From Marinomonas foliarum (GTDB taxonomy: Bacteria > Pseudomonadota > Gammaproteobacteria > Pseudomonadales > Marinomonadaceae): DNA of 64,000 nucleotides. A model generated the notes under the pieces. It was not told the origin of the DNA. It made no database searches and worked only from the letters and a program-made list of their open reading frames with translations. The position numbers were made by a program, and so were the translations under genes. How positions within the stretch are numbered: position 1 is the first letter of the stretch; every line of letters starts with the position of its first letter. Where the stretch lies: positions 95,399 through 159,398 of the forward strand of contig NZ_QPJQ01000006.1 in assembly GCF_003337275.1 (NCBI RefSeq), written 5' to 3'. This document shows positions 24,736-33,984 of this stretch, one piece after another.

Positions 24736-26227
24736 GAGTGCTGCCCTCCGAACCGGTCGATAAAATGGAATCGCTGACAGCGTGACCGGAGAAAGTCACC
24801 ACCTCGGTGCCATTTAGTTCCAACCAGGCTTTGCGAATCAGGTTACAGGCCATATCCAAACGGTATTTCGCGCTGGCACGCATGTCGCTCATGGGTGTTA
24901 ACTCGTTGCGTAATGCGTCGATGGCTTGGTTTAAGGCTTGTTCGTCGTTAATGGCTCTGTCAGTCAGCGCTGCTTCTGCTTTTAGTCCACGAATCGGCGT
25001 AGCCGCCATGCCACCAAATGCCAAGCGCACATCGCTTAACTTGCCGTTATCGACTTCAAAGCGAACCGCCAACATCACGCTGGAAATATCGTCTTCCATG
25101 CGTTTAGACACTTTATAGAAACGATGAAACTGCGCGAGCTTATCGAGCGACAAATCAAAGGATGCGATCATTTCATCCTTCGCTAATTGGGTTTGTTTGT
25201 AGCCTTGGTAGAAATCATTGATATTTACCGTTCTGGTACTGCCGTCTGTTTTCAGCAATTGAATATCGGCATCAAACGCCAATAATAAAGGCGGTAAATC
25301 GGCAATAGGTGAGGCGTTCGCGACGTTGCCGCCAATCGTGCCGCGGTTACGAATTTGTCGAGAGGCAATTCTGCTCAGCAAGCCATGGATCTGTGGATAG
25401 AGTATCTTACTAAAATCTTCCAACTCACTGTAAGTCACCGATGCGCCTATGGTTAAAGTGATGGCACCAATGTCCAGCGTTTTGAGTTCAACCACGCTAG
25501 ATACGTCAATTAAGGTATCAAAATCACGATAGCGCTGAGTGTTTTCTAGCATCAAATCCGTACCACCGGCGATCAAGGTAGCGCCTGGATTCGAGGTTAA
25601 TGCCTGAGCAAGTTGTTCTAAATTGGTAGGTTGCAGATAATTGCTTTTGGCATTCGCCTCGGCTTGTAGGTTTTCAAGCAGACTTTTAATGCCTTCGTTT
25701 TTACTCATCAGCTCAATAAAAGGTGTCTCTTTTGCTTCTTGCACCTTAATCATAGATAAACCAGCTTCGATGATTGGACGATAGCCAGTGCAACGACACA
25801 GGTTACCAGAGATGGCATCGCAAACTGCTTCACGATCAATCGGCTGGTCAGCGTTCTGTTTATTTTCGTATAACCCTGCCAAAGACAACACAAAACCCGG
25901 TGTACAAAAGCCACACTGTGAACCATGAGATTCCACCATGGCTTGTTGAGCAGGATGCAACTCATCCACCTTGGACAAATATTCAACAGAGACAACATGC
26001 TTGCCCGACAAGGATTGCACTGGCGTAATACATGAATTGAGCGTTGAATAAGTCAACTCGCCGTTTTCTAACGCACCAACAAGAAGCGTGCATGCACCAC
26101 AATCTCCTGATGCGCAGCCCTCCTTCGTTCCGGTTAATCCACGCTTTTCTCTTAGATAGCGCAAAGCAGTAAAGTCGCTAGGGAGCGTGTTATCGTCGAT
26201 GAGCTCATCGTTTAGTATAAATTGCAA
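24728..26227 (-). CDS. xdhA: XdhA, xanthine dehydrogenase small (2Fe-2S/FAD) subunit
   Basis: A 499-residue subunit with two 2Fe-2S centres: the plant-type one (EGCASGDCGACTLLVG, Cys38/43/46) and the alpha-helical one (CGFCTPGFVLS and GNLCRCTGYRPI). The FAD domain (ATLIAGGTDLMLENTQ, RNRGTIGGNVANASPIADLP) and the C-terminal CO-dehydrogenase-flavoprotein part follow. Electrons from the Mo centre pass through it to NAD. First gene of xdhABC; its promoter lies in the 231 bp shared with the divergent cupin gene. Confidence 0.95.
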   Translation of the reverse strand: MQFILNDELIDDNTLPSDFTALRYLREKRGLTGTKEGCASGDCGACTLLVGALENGELTYSTLNSCITPVQSLSGKHVVSVEYLSKVDELHPAQQAMVESHGSQCGFCTPGFVLSLAGLYENKQNADQPIDREAVCDAISGNLCRCTGYRPIIEAGLSMIKVQEAKETPFIELMSKNEGIKSLLENLQAEANAKSNYLQPTNLEQLAQALTSNPGATLIAGGTDLMLENTQRYRDFDTLIDVSSVVELKTLDIGAITLTIGASVTYSELEDFSKILYPQIHGLLSRIASRQIRNRGTIGGNVANASPIADLPPLLLAFDADIQLLKTDGSTRTVNINDFYQGYKQTQLAKDEMIASFDLSLDKLAQFHRFYKVSKRMEDDISSVMLAVRFEVDNGKLSDVRLAFGGMAATPIRGLKAEAALTDRAINDEQALNQAIDALRNELTPMSDMRASAKYRLDMACNLIRKAWLELNGTEVVTFSGHAVSDSILSTGSEGSTHA

Positions 26228-26458
26228 AGCGCTCTCCTTATTTAAAATGATGTTAGCAATGATAGCTTAAATGCAAAAACCTGACCAACCGTACAAACTT
26301 TTAATTTGAAGACTATTATGATCTCTTGAACAATTGATATTACAAGGCACAGAATAAATGTGTTTGACCTAAAGAGGAATTAGATACAAAAAACAAAAAT
26401 TGCTCTAGAAAAACATACAAATGAGTTTTATTATCATTTATAGATTCATCGTAAGGAT

Positions 26459-26776
26459 ATGAAAGTAATGAGTATGGATAAAATTAGTATCAATGAGCAA
26501 TTCTCTCTTCTTAAAGAAGAATGGGCACCAAAAATCATTGCCGAGTCCAATGGGCAATCGGTACGCATCCTAAAAGGGACAGGAGAGTTAGGCTGGCACA
26601 AACATGAAAACGAAGAGAAAATAATCATGGTATTCAAAGGCCAACTGACATTAAAGCTCAAAGAATCCAACGACATCACCCTTGAGACAGGCGAAATGTA
26701 TGTCATGCCAAAAGGCGTCGATCACTGCCCAGTCGCACAAGCTGACACGCACTTCATGATGATAGAACCATCTTAG
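26459..26776 (+). CDS. Small single-domain cupin protein
   Basis: A cupin of about 102-105 residues with the two metal motifs GELGWHKHENEEKIIMVFKG and MPKGVDHCPVAQADTHFM. Single-domain cupins of this kind are often of unknown substrate. The first ATG (26459) touches the AAGGAT box, so the ATG at 26468 (MSMDKIS) with a normal gap may be the true start. It is divergent from xdhA and followed by its own hairpin, and its link to purine metabolism is by position only. Confidence 0.8.
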   Translation: MKVMSMDKISINEQFSLLKEEWAPKIIAESNGQSVRILKGTGELGWHKHENEEKIIMVFKGQLTLKLKESNDITLETGEMYVMPKGVDHCPVAQADTHFMMIEPS

Positions 26777-26837
26777 TACGCACTCCGAAGTAAACATCAA
26801 ACATAAGTCCAGAACGACAAAGATACAGTACCTCCAA

Positions 26838-26868
26838 AAATTTAGGTCTGAAATATGACCTAAATTTT
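26838..26868 (+). terminator. Terminator of the cupin gene
   Basis: AAATTTAGGTC and GACCTAAATTT pair across an 8-base loop, followed by T-rich bases. The remaining bases up to 27125 show no gene and probably hold the promoter of the ABC importer. Confidence 0.78.
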
Positions 26869-27125
26869 GTCTAAAAAATAAAACAAAGAGCCTCAGGCTA
26901 TCGCCTATCAAGTCTGTTGATATCGCACCATTTTGTTTCATTTTTTCTTTTCGAATCCTTCCCTGTCTTATCACCAAAAGTCTTCCACTTTACTTTTTAA
27001 TATTAAATTCAATCACTTAAAAAATTAAATACGTCCTCTCCACAAACATGGAACAAATGTTGCTACATACATTTAATATGAAACAAGCGGGTCTTTATCC
27101 CCTATTAATTGTATGGAGTATGCTT

Positions 27126-28121
27126 ATGAAAACGGCAAAGAAAACAGCAATTCGATTGACTCTTTTAGCCAGTCTCATCTCAACCACCTCTGCCATGGCA
27201 GCAGATCAGGTAACGTTTCAATTAGACTGGTTACCAGGTGGTGATAAAGCGCCCGTTTATGTAGGCATCCAACAAGGTTTCTTTGCTGACGAAGATTTGG
27301 AAGTTAAGATCGCCAGTGGTCGTGGTTCCACGGATGCATTAACTAAGATGGCCACTGGCCAATCGGATATTGGCAGTTCTGATATTGGCGCTCTGATGGC
27401 AGCTAAGGCGCAGGATAATGTGCCCGTTGTAGCGGTTTATCCTTACTTCACGCAAGCACCACACGCATTTTTCGTATTGAAAAGCAGCGGCATTAAATCG
27501 ATCAAAGATTTAAAAGGCAAAAAAGTCGCTACCTCTCCTTTCACTTCATCCAATGCTTTCTTGCCATTGGTATTAGAACAAAATGGTTTGAGTGAAGACG
27601 ACATTAAATTAGTGAAATCCGATCCGGGTGCCCTAGCGCCAATGATGATCACTGGCAGTACAGATGCCATTATCGCTTGGGTCACCAACACCGCCCTGTA
27701 TGAGTCGCAAGCAAAAGGCGCAGGCAAAGAGCTGATCGAAATGCCTTGGTCAAATTCTGGTTTGTCACTTTATAGTTCCTCTGTCTTAGCCTCTGAAAAA
27801 TTCTTAGAAGAACGCCCAGATGTCGCTAAACGCTTCATCAAAGCTTTCGCGAAATCCATTGAGTTTACTTATGCCAACCCAGATCAAGCGGGTGCTGACT
27901 TACACAAAATGGTACCAGAAGTAGACGCCAAGATTGTCTCTGCACAAATTAAGAGCATTTATAACTTGGTGTACAACGACGTCACAACACAAGACGGCTT
28001 CGGTAACTTCACCGACGCGCGTATTCAAAAAACATGGGAATACGTAGCGCAAGCCAATGGTGTATCTGTGGATGCAATAGACCCAAAAACCGCAGTGAAC
28101 AACAGCTTTAAGCCGGAGTAA
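27126..28121 (+). CDS. NMT1/THI5-type ABC transporter substrate-binding protein
   Basis: A 331-residue periplasmic binding protein with a signal peptide ending near AMA-ADQ (residue 24) and FQLDWLPGGDKAPVYVGIQQ, the start of the NMT1/SsuA-like fold. GGAG seven bases before the ATG at 27126 supports this start over upstream ATGs. Members bind pyrimidine precursors, sulfonates, nitrate, or hydantoin-like rings. Its neighbours, xanthine dehydrogenase, guanine deaminase and urate genes, suggest a purine or derivative as ligand. It begins a run with the ATPase (gap 4 bp) and the permease. Confidence 0.85.
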   Translation: MKTAKKTAIRLTLLASLISTTSAMAADQVTFQLDWLPGGDKAPVYVGIQQGFFADEDLEVKIASGRGSTDALTKMATGQSDIGSSDIGALMAAKAQDNVPVVAVYPYFTQAPHAFFVLKSSGIKSIKDLKGKKVATSPFTSSNAFLPLVLEQNGLSEDDIKLVKSDPGALAPMMITGSTDAIIAWVTNTALYESQAKGAGKELIEMPWSNSGLSLYSSSVLASEKFLEERPDVAKRFIKAFAKSIEFTYANPDQAGADLHKMVPEVDAKIVSAQIKSIYNLVYNDVTTQDGFGNFTDARIQKTWEYVAQANGVSVDAIDPKTAVNNSFKPE

Positions 28122-28125
28122 GGGT

Positions 28126-28929
28126 ATGGAAGATAAAAATACGACGGATGGCAACAAATCCGCCTACGTTAGCATGAAAAAAGTGGGTCATAAATTTGAC
28201 CCACGCCCAGACGCGCCCATGGTTGTGCAAGACATTGACCTCGACATCCACCGCCACGAATTCGTTGCAGTGGTTGGGCCTTCTGGTTGTGGTAAATCCA
28301 CCCTATTGCGCATGGTGGCTGGCTTACTGATTCCTTCTCATGGTGAAGTGTCGGTCTTTAACCGCCCCGTCACCGAACCGCGTGATGATGTGGGCATCGT
28401 GTTTCAAAAAGCCAATTTATTGCCATGGCTAACGGTACGTAAAAATGTGCTGTTTCCACTGAAACACAAATACGGCCGCTATTCCCCTAGTGATGAAAAG
28501 CGCGCAAACGAGTTACTGGAAATGGCAGGCTTGACCCAGTTTGCTGACAAGATGCCAGACGAATTATCTGGCGGCATGCAACAGCGTGTTGGCATTGTGC
28601 GAGCGCTTTTGCTCAACCCAGACATTCTTTTGATGGATGAACCCTTCTCGGCATTGGATGCGTTAACTCGTGAACAAATCGGTTTCGACCTGCTCGATAT
28701 CTGGAAGAAGAACCCAAAGACCGTGCTGTTTATTACTCATTCTATTAGTGAAGCTGTGTTGTTATCGGATCGTATCCTCGTCATGAGCAAACGCCCTGGG
28801 TCGGTGCTGGATTTGATCGAGGTGGACTTACCTCGCCCCCGTTCTTCACAAACCATTAACTCCCCTCGTTTTGCAGAGCTAACCGATATAATCAGAGGCT
28901 ATATTTATGAACCAAACGTACCAGCCTAA
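28126..28929 (+). CDS. ABC transporter ATP-binding protein (SsuB/TauB-like)
   Basis: A 267-residue ATPase with Walker A GPSGCGKSTLLRMVAG, Q-loop FQKANLLPWLTV, signature LSGGMQQRVGIVRAL, Walker B ILLMDEPFSALD and the H-loop VLFITHSISEA. Family and context place it with the binding protein before it and the permease that overlaps its end by 23 bp. It powers uptake of a small organic substrate, likely a purine-related compound. Confidence 0.9.
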   Translation: MEDKNTTDGNKSAYVSMKKVGHKFDPRPDAPMVVQDIDLDIHRHEFVAVVGPSGCGKSTLLRMVAGLLIPSHGEVSVFNRPVTEPRDDVGIVFQKANLLPWLTVRKNVLFPLKHKYGRYSPSDEKRANELLEMAGLTQFADKMPDELSGGMQQRVGIVRALLLNPDILLMDEPFSALDALTREQIGFDLLDIWKKNPKTVLFITHSISEAVLLSDRILVMSKRPGSVLDLIEVDLPRPRSSQTINSPRFAELTDIIRGYIYEPNVPA

Positions 28930-29698
28930 AACCTGGCTCGGCCAACAAGCCAACCGCTTCGCACCGGGCTTATTCTTTATCGGCCTAGTGCTGTTATGGG
29001 AATTAATTTGTCGATTTGGCAATGTGCCAAATTACATTCTGCCCTCTCCAGCCGCGATATTCATGGCGTTTTTTGATGTGGAGTTTTCCCGCTGGCTTAC
29101 GCACCTTTGGGCCACGTTACGAGTTGCACTAATGGGCTTTGGTCTGTCTATTCTCATTGCGATTCCATTGTCGATTGGCATGATGCGTTCCGAGTTGATG
29201 AACCGCGTGCTGTATCCAGCTTTGATCGTGATTCAATCTACGCCTGTAGTCGCTGTTGCGCCTTTGATCATCGTCTTGCTGGGTACAGACGATCCATCTC
29301 GCGTGCTGATCACTTGCTTAATCACCTTCTTCCCTCTGGTGGTATCCACCACAACGGGCATGTTGGAAACGCCACCAGAAATGATCGAACTCAGCCAATC
29401 TTTGCGTGCTCCACGATATCGTGAAACTTGGCAGATCCGAATTCCTTATGCGATTCCACACATTTTTAGTGGCCTTCGTGTCTCTATCACCTTGGCGATT
29501 ATCGGCGCTGTGGTAGCAGAGTTCGTCGCGGCAGAAGAAGGCTTGGGCTATTTCATTCAGTTTTCCACCTCGTTCTTTAAAATTCCACAAGCTTTTGCTG
29601 GGCTAATCTTCTTGTCGGTTATCAGCTTGTTGCTGTTTAAATCGATCCAGTGGATTCAGGCGTGGTTTTTCCCGTGGAGCCTTCCTAAGAAGAAATAA
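28907..29698 (+). CDS. ABC transporter permease (SsuC/TauC-like)
   Basis: A 263-residue inner-membrane protein with about six TM helices and the permease EAA-type loop around RYRETWQIRIPYAIPHIFSG, where it docks to the ATPase. It overlaps the ATPase gene by 23 bp, and the guanine deaminase gene follows 53 bp later, so all five genes to 31318 may be one operon. Confidence 0.9.
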   Translation: MNQTYQPKTWLGQQANRFAPGLFFIGLVLLWELICRFGNVPNYILPSPAAIFMAFFDVEFSRWLTHLWATLRVALMGFGLSILIAIPLSIGMMRSELMNRVLYPALIVIQSTPVVAVAPLIIVLLGTDDPSRVLITCLITFFPLVVSTTTGMLETPPEMIELSQSLRAPRYRETWQIRIPYAIPHIFSGLRVSITLAIIGAVVAEFVAAEEGLGYFIQFSTSFFKIPQAFAGLIFLSVISLLLFKSIQWIQAWFFPWSLPKKK

Positions 29699-29751
29699 CT
29701 TACGATTATTGTGCTCATGACATCGTAAAAATCTTAATAACAGAGACAGAT

Positions 29752-30228
29752 ATGACATTAAATACAAAAGACACAGACTTTCTACGTCAAAGCTTCGCAC
29801 TTGCGGATGAAGCCAAACAACAAGGCATCCACCCGTTTGCGGCGATCTTAGTCGACGATGAAGACAATGTACTAATGACGCAAGTAAACGGCTACTTGCC
29901 TGATTTCGATATGACGGGACACGCCGAGCGCAAATTAATGACTCGTGCGAGCAAGGCGTATCGCCCTGACTTTTTAGCGAAATGCACCATGTACGTTTCC
30001 GCCGAGCCTTGCGCCATGTGTGCAGGTTCTGCCTATTGGGCAGGTTTAGGACGCCTTGTGTATGGATTAAGCGAAGACAGCTTGAAACAGATCACCGGGA
30101 ATCATCCAGAAAACCCAACTTTGGCTTTGCCTTGTCGCACCGTATTTGAATCGGGGCAACGAAAAGTAGAAGTGATTGGGCCTTGCCTTGAAGAAGAGGC
30201 AGCAAAATTGCATGAAGGTGTTTGGTAA
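29752..30228 (+). CDS. Nucleoside/guanine deaminase-type CMP/dCMP deaminase
   Basis: A 158-residue cytidine-deaminase-fold protein with zinc ligands in the HAE motif (TGHAERKLM) and the PCxxC motif (AEPCAMCAGSAYW). Guanine deaminases of the short Bacillus GuaD type have this size and fold; they convert guanine to xanthine. Given xdhABC, hpxO, uraH and uraD nearby, guanine or a related purine is the likely substrate. Adenosine or cytosine derivatives cannot be excluded from sequence alone. Confidence 0.8.
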   Translation: MTLNTKDTDFLRQSFALADEAKQQGIHPFAAILVDDEDNVLMTQVNGYLPDFDMTGHAERKLMTRASKAYRPDFLAKCTMYVSAEPCAMCAGSAYWAGLGRLVYGLSEDSLKQITGNHPENPTLALPCRTVFESGQRKVEVIGPCLEEEAAKLHEGVW

Positions 30229-30331
30229 TACTAATTAAGCAATAGAAAACAATCGGAGTAGAAGCAGTCAGATGTATTTCTTTTGAAGTGCATCAGGTCA
30301 TTGCTCCATTTTCCACTAGGAGGAGACCATA

Positions 30332-31318
30332 ATGACTGATTCATATTCATTGGAAGAGCTACAACGTGAAACCACGTTTGGTGGTGCAGGCGAAGACACC
30401 AACGACCGAGAAATTCGCATTATCGATATGAGCGATTTTGAAAATCGCCGAGAAGAAATCACCGAGCAGCTTTGGCTAGCTGCCACCGAGATTGGCTTTT
30501 TCCAATTAAGTAACCACGGTATTGATCCTGAAGAAATAAAAGCGGCCTTTAAAGAGTCCGAGCGTTTCTTTAGCCTTCCAGAAAGTATTAAAAGCAAATA
30601 CCCAAGGCCCAAAAGCGTCAATGCGGGCTGGGAAAGTCGCAGCCAAATCCGCCCTTCTACTGGCACCAAGGATCAAAAAGAATCCTATCAAATCACCCAA
30701 TATCACATGGATAATTTATGGCCAACTGAAGAAGAGTTACCAAACTTTCAAGCCAATACGCTGCGTTTTGAAAAACAATGTTGGGAAGTCGGCATGAAAG
30801 TGTTGTCTTGCTTTGCGGACAAGCTCGGCTTTGATCGAGACTTCTTTAGCAAAGCCCATGACCCACGTCAGCCAGACTACCAAAGCACTTTGCGCTTGTT
30901 GCATTATTACGCCACCGAAGGCGTCACCGAACAAGGCAATATGTGGCGGGCGGGCGCTCATACGGATTTCGATTGTTTGACTTTATTGTTCCAACACGAA
31001 GGCCACGGCGGCTTACAAGTTTGCCCCGGTGCCGAAGCAGATACTCAGCGCTGGACCAGCATTCCACCCCTTGGTGGCGTAATCACCTGCAACATCGGCG
31101 ATATGCTCATGCGCTGGAGCGATGACCAGTTGAAATCCAACTTACACAGAGTTCGCCAGCCAAGAATCGACGAATACTGCGGCAGTCGCCACTCCATCGC
31201 CTTCTTTTGCCAAGCCAATAAAACGCAGATCATCCAAGGTCCGGCTAAGCGTTATCAACCTATCAGCGCTGCAGATTTTTTGACGCAACGTATTCAAGCT
31301 AACTTTGTAGATAAATAA
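30332..31318 (+). CDS. Isopenicillin-N-synthase-like Fe(II)/2-oxoglutarate oxygenase
   Basis: A 328-residue double-stranded beta-helix oxygenase. The iron triad is His210, Asp212 (GAHTDFDCLTLL) and His272 (SNLHRVRQP); the RxS pair that binds 2-oxoglutarate or substrate carboxylate is Arg286/Ser288 (RHSIAFF). AGGAGG six bases upstream marks the start. It follows the deaminase gene by 103 bp and a terminator follows it. The gene sits inside a purine operon, so a purine, allantoin-pathway intermediate or imported heterocycle may be the substrate. The specific reaction is unknown. Confidence 0.8.
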   Translation: MTDSYSLEELQRETTFGGAGEDTNDREIRIIDMSDFENRREEITEQLWLAATEIGFFQLSNHGIDPEEIKAAFKESERFFSLPESIKSKYPRPKSVNAGWESRSQIRPSTGTKDQKESYQITQYHMDNLWPTEEELPNFQANTLRFEKQCWEVGMKVLSCFADKLGFDRDFFSKAHDPRQPDYQSTLRLLHYYATEGVTEQGNMWRAGAHTDFDCLTLLFQHEGHGGLQVCPGAEADTQRWTSIPPLGGVITCNIGDMLMRWSDDQLKSNLHRVRQPRIDEYCGSRHSIAFFCQANKTQIIQGPAKRYQPISAADFLTQRIQANFVDK

Positions 31319-31345
31319 GCCTACAACTTTCACTTCCCTACTTAT

Positions 31346-31385
31346 AAAAACCGCCATCGACATTTATACATCGATGGCGGTTTTT
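31346..31385. terminator. Bidirectional terminator between the oxygenase and uraD genes
   Basis: CCGCCATCGA and TCGATGGCGG form a perfect 10-bp stem extended by A5/T5 and closed by a 10-base loop. Both converging genes gain an A/T-flanked intrinsic terminator. Confidence 0.92.
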
Positions 31386-31407
31386 ATATGAATCGGTAGG
31401 CGCAATT

Positions 31408-31929
31408 TCACAAATCCGCCAATCTTAACCCTGCAATTTTATGCACTTCGCTCATGGCGCGGTCAAACTCTGTTTGCCAGTCATTGGGCGTTCTGGCTTC
31501 AAAGCCTGCCAGTATCTGATCCTTGGTCGCGCCCTTCACGGCCATGATGAAGGGAAAGCCAAACTTCTCTCGATAGGTATCGTTCAGCTGTAGAAAATGC
31601 GCTAACTCTTCTTCTGAACATTGATCAAGCCCTGCTCCTGACTGTTCAGACGTTGAAGCATGAGTAAGCTCACCAGCTAAAGCTGCTTTGCCAGCTAAAT
31701 CTGGGTGAGCACGTAGGAGTATGAGTTTTTGTTCGTCTGTACTTTGTTCTACGATGTCTGCCATAGTGGCTTTTATTTTATCGATACTGTCAAAATGCTC
31801 ACTTGGATGCGCCATTTTTTGGCGCCATAGTTCTTCTGCTACCCAGGTGGAATGTTCATAAATACTACTAAATAAAGCGATAAAATCCGCCTCTTCCATT
31901 TCACTGATTACAGCTAACGGGTCGTGCAT
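31408..31929 (-). CDS. uraD: OHCU decarboxylase UraD
   Basis: A 173-residue enzyme with the family motifs LLRAHPDLAGK, STSEQSGAGLDQ and REKFGFPFIMAVKG. It decarboxylates 2-oxo-4-hydroxy-4-carboxy-5-ureidoimidazoline to (S)-allantoin, the last step from urate. It is on the opposite strand to uraH, 197 bp away, with a divergent promoter region between them. Confidence 0.95.
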   Translation of the reverse strand: MHDPLAVISEMEEADFIALFSSIYEHSTWVAEELWRQKMAHPSEHFDSIDKIKATMADIVEQSTDEQKLILLRAHPDLAGKAALAGELTHASTSEQSGAGLDQCSEEELAHFLQLNDTYREKFGFPFIMAVKGATKDQILAGFEARTPNDWQTEFDRAMSEVHKIAGLRLADL

Positions 31930-32126
31930 AATAGGACTCCAATCTCTGACGGCTTATACAAAAAAGATCTCTAAACGAATCTCGATAAATAATAAAAACG
32001 CTTACTACAGGAACACATGGCACAAATATTGATCTCTATGAAACAATATTTTCAGTACCATTTCACTTATAAAGACACTTACTTGCAAAAAGCAGGCTAG
32101 TTTTCAAATTAGATTGAGGTAAAACA

Positions 32127-32492
32127 ATGGGATACTTAACCACTCACATTTTAGACACAACAAAAGGCATCGCAGCCGCTGGCGTTAAAATTGACCTTTA
32201 CCAGCATACTAATAACGGTCAACGACAGCTGATCAATAGCACGATATCCAACAATGATGGTCGCTGTGATCAGCCCTTATTACAAGCGGATAGCTTCTCT
32301 GCAGGCATATATGAGCTGGAGTTCGCCATTGATGAGTACTTTGCTGACTGCTCTAATGAAGACACTCTAAAAGAGGGTCCAAGCTTCTTAAATACAGTAA
32401 TTATTCGTTTCGGCATCAGTGATGAAAACGCTCATTATCATGTTCCACTACTTGTCTCGCCTTATTCTTACAGTACTTACCGTGGCAGCTAG
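32127..32492 (+). CDS. uraH: 5-hydroxyisourate hydrolase UraH (transthyretin-like)
   Basis: A 121-residue transthyretin-like protein that begins MGYLTTHILDTTKG and ends STYRGS, the terminal motif with active-site residues; the catalytic HxP region is HYHVPLLVSPYSYSTYRGS. It hydrolyses 5-hydroxyisourate to OHCU. GGTAAAACA precedes the ATG. A strong hairpin follows about 95 bases downstream. Confidence 0.95.
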   Translation: MGYLTTHILDTTKGIAAAGVKIDLYQHTNNGQRQLINSTISNNDGRCDQPLLQADSFSAGIYELEFAIDEYFADCSNEDTLKEGPSFLNTVIIRFGISDENAHYHVPLLVSPYSYSTYRGS

Positions 32493-32587
32493 TCTTAGTT
32501 CATTAGGCTTCCAGTTAAGGCTAAACGAGCCAAAATAGAGCAAATGCATATAAAACCGCACCAAGATAAGTCACTTCCTGCCCTATC

Positions 32588-32624
32588 GGTCAAAGAAGAA
32601 AACCAGCCTATTTCTTCTTTGACC
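32588..32624. repeat. Perfect 14-bp hairpin between uraH and hpxO
   Basis: GGTCAAAGAAGAAA and TTTCTTCTTTGACC pair over 14 bases around a 9-base loop. There is no T tract after it, so it is not a typical terminator. It may be an mRNA processing or stability element. Confidence 0.7.
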
Positions 32625-32786
32625 TAACACCACAGATTACGCACCCCTCTAAAACAAAGGTTTCACATAAATAAATATAGGCTCATTTGTTTCATGGCAT
32701 ATTTATTGCCATTTACTCCTTTAACAAGACATTAAAAATTCGCTACGACAACACGACAACGAAGCGAAAGATTAAAGGGGAATGGT

Positions 32787-33965
32787 ATGAAAGCACTTAT
32801 TATTGGCGGTGGTATTGGCGGCATGTCTGCAGCGGCCGCGTTAAAGCAACAAGGCATCGAGTGTGAAATTTTTGAAGCTGTGAAAGAAATCAAGCCTGTT
32901 GGAGCAGCGCTTTCTATTTGGTCTAACGGCGTGAAATGCATGAACCATCTAGGTATGGGCAGCATTATGGACGAACTGGGCGGACCAATGCACAACATGG
33001 CTTACCACGATGGCTTAACTGGAAGTGTAATGACCCAATTTAGTCTTTCACCATTGGTTGATGCTGTTGGAGAACGCCCTTGCCCAGTATCACGTGCAGA
33101 CTTACAAAGCCAAATGATCGATTGGTGGGGCCGTGATAAGGTTCAATTTGGCAAGCGTATTGAAAAAGTCGAACAGAGTGACATTGGCGTCACCGCATAT
33201 TTTACCGATGGAACGAGTGTTGTGGGTGACTTTATGATTGCTGCTGACGGCACGCATTCTGTCGTTCGCGCTGATGTCATTGGTTATCAAACCGAACGCC
33301 GCTATGCCGATTACGTGAATTGGAATGGTTTGGTTGAAATCGATGAAAGTATTGCCCCTGCCGATCAGTGGACGACCTTTGTTGGGGAAGGTAAACGCGT
33401 TTCTATCATGCCGATTGCCGATGATCGTTTTTACTTCTTCTTTGATGTGCCACTACCAAAAGGTTTAGCAGAAGACAGGAGCACTGTCATTGCTGATCTA
33501 ACGGGTTACTTTGCTGGCTGGGCTGAACCCGTTCAAAAATTGATTGCAGCCATTAATCCAGAAACCACCAATCGTATCGAAATTCATGACATCGAACCTT
33601 TCGACACCTTGGTAAAAGGCAATATCGCCCTACTCGGCGATGCGGCTCACAGCACAACGCCAGACATTGGCCAAGGCGGTTGCTCGGCGCTGGAAGACGC
33701 GGTCGTGCTTGGTCAGTGTTTCGCGGATCAATTCAAAGAGAAAGGCAAAACGGTTTCTGGTGTGCTAGCGGCTTTGAAGCAATACGAAGAAGAACGCCGT
33801 TTTCGCGTGAAGGATCTTGTACTAAAAGCTCGCAAACGTTGCGATGTTACGCATGGTAAAGACATGCAAGAAACCCAAGCGTGGTACGACGAACTAAGAC
33901 ACGAAACGGGCGAAAATATTATCGCAGGTTTGCGTACGACTATTATTGGCGGGCCATTGGCGTAA
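32787..33965 (+). CDS. hpxO: FAD-dependent urate hydroxylase HpxO
   Basis: A 392-residue group A flavoprotein monooxygenase with GGGIGGMSAAAALKQQGIE at the N-terminus, the DG motif (FMIAADGTHSVVRADVIG) and the GD motif (IALLGDAAHSTTPDIGQGGC). The length and KPVGAALSIWSNGVKCMNHLG resemble Klebsiella HpxO. It oxidises urate to 5-hydroxyisourate with NADH and oxygen, taking over from the uricase step. The gene lies between uraH and a GntR gene. The product then passes to UraH and UraD. Confidence 0.93.
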   Translation: MKALIIGGGIGGMSAAAALKQQGIECEIFEAVKEIKPVGAALSIWSNGVKCMNHLGMGSIMDELGGPMHNMAYHDGLTGSVMTQFSLSPLVDAVGERPCPVSRADLQSQMIDWWGRDKVQFGKRIEKVEQSDIGVTAYFTDGTSVVGDFMIAADGTHSVVRADVIGYQTERRYADYVNWNGLVEIDESIAPADQWTTFVGEGKRVSIMPIADDRFYFFFDVPLPKGLAEDRSTVIADLTGYFAGWAEPVQKLIAAINPETTNRIEIHDIEPFDTLVKGNIALLGDAAHSTTPDIGQGGCSALEDAVVLGQCFADQFKEKGKTVSGVLAALKQYEEERRFRVKDLVLKARKRCDVTHGKDMQETQAWYDELRHETGENIIAGLRTTIIGGPLA

Positions 33966-33984
33966 TGCTAATAAGGCACTAGTA

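Noticed and set aside
26651..26977. 108-codon frame on the minus strand over the cupin gene
   Set aside because: Antisense shadow of the cupin gene and its terminator; no ribosome-binding site or domain.
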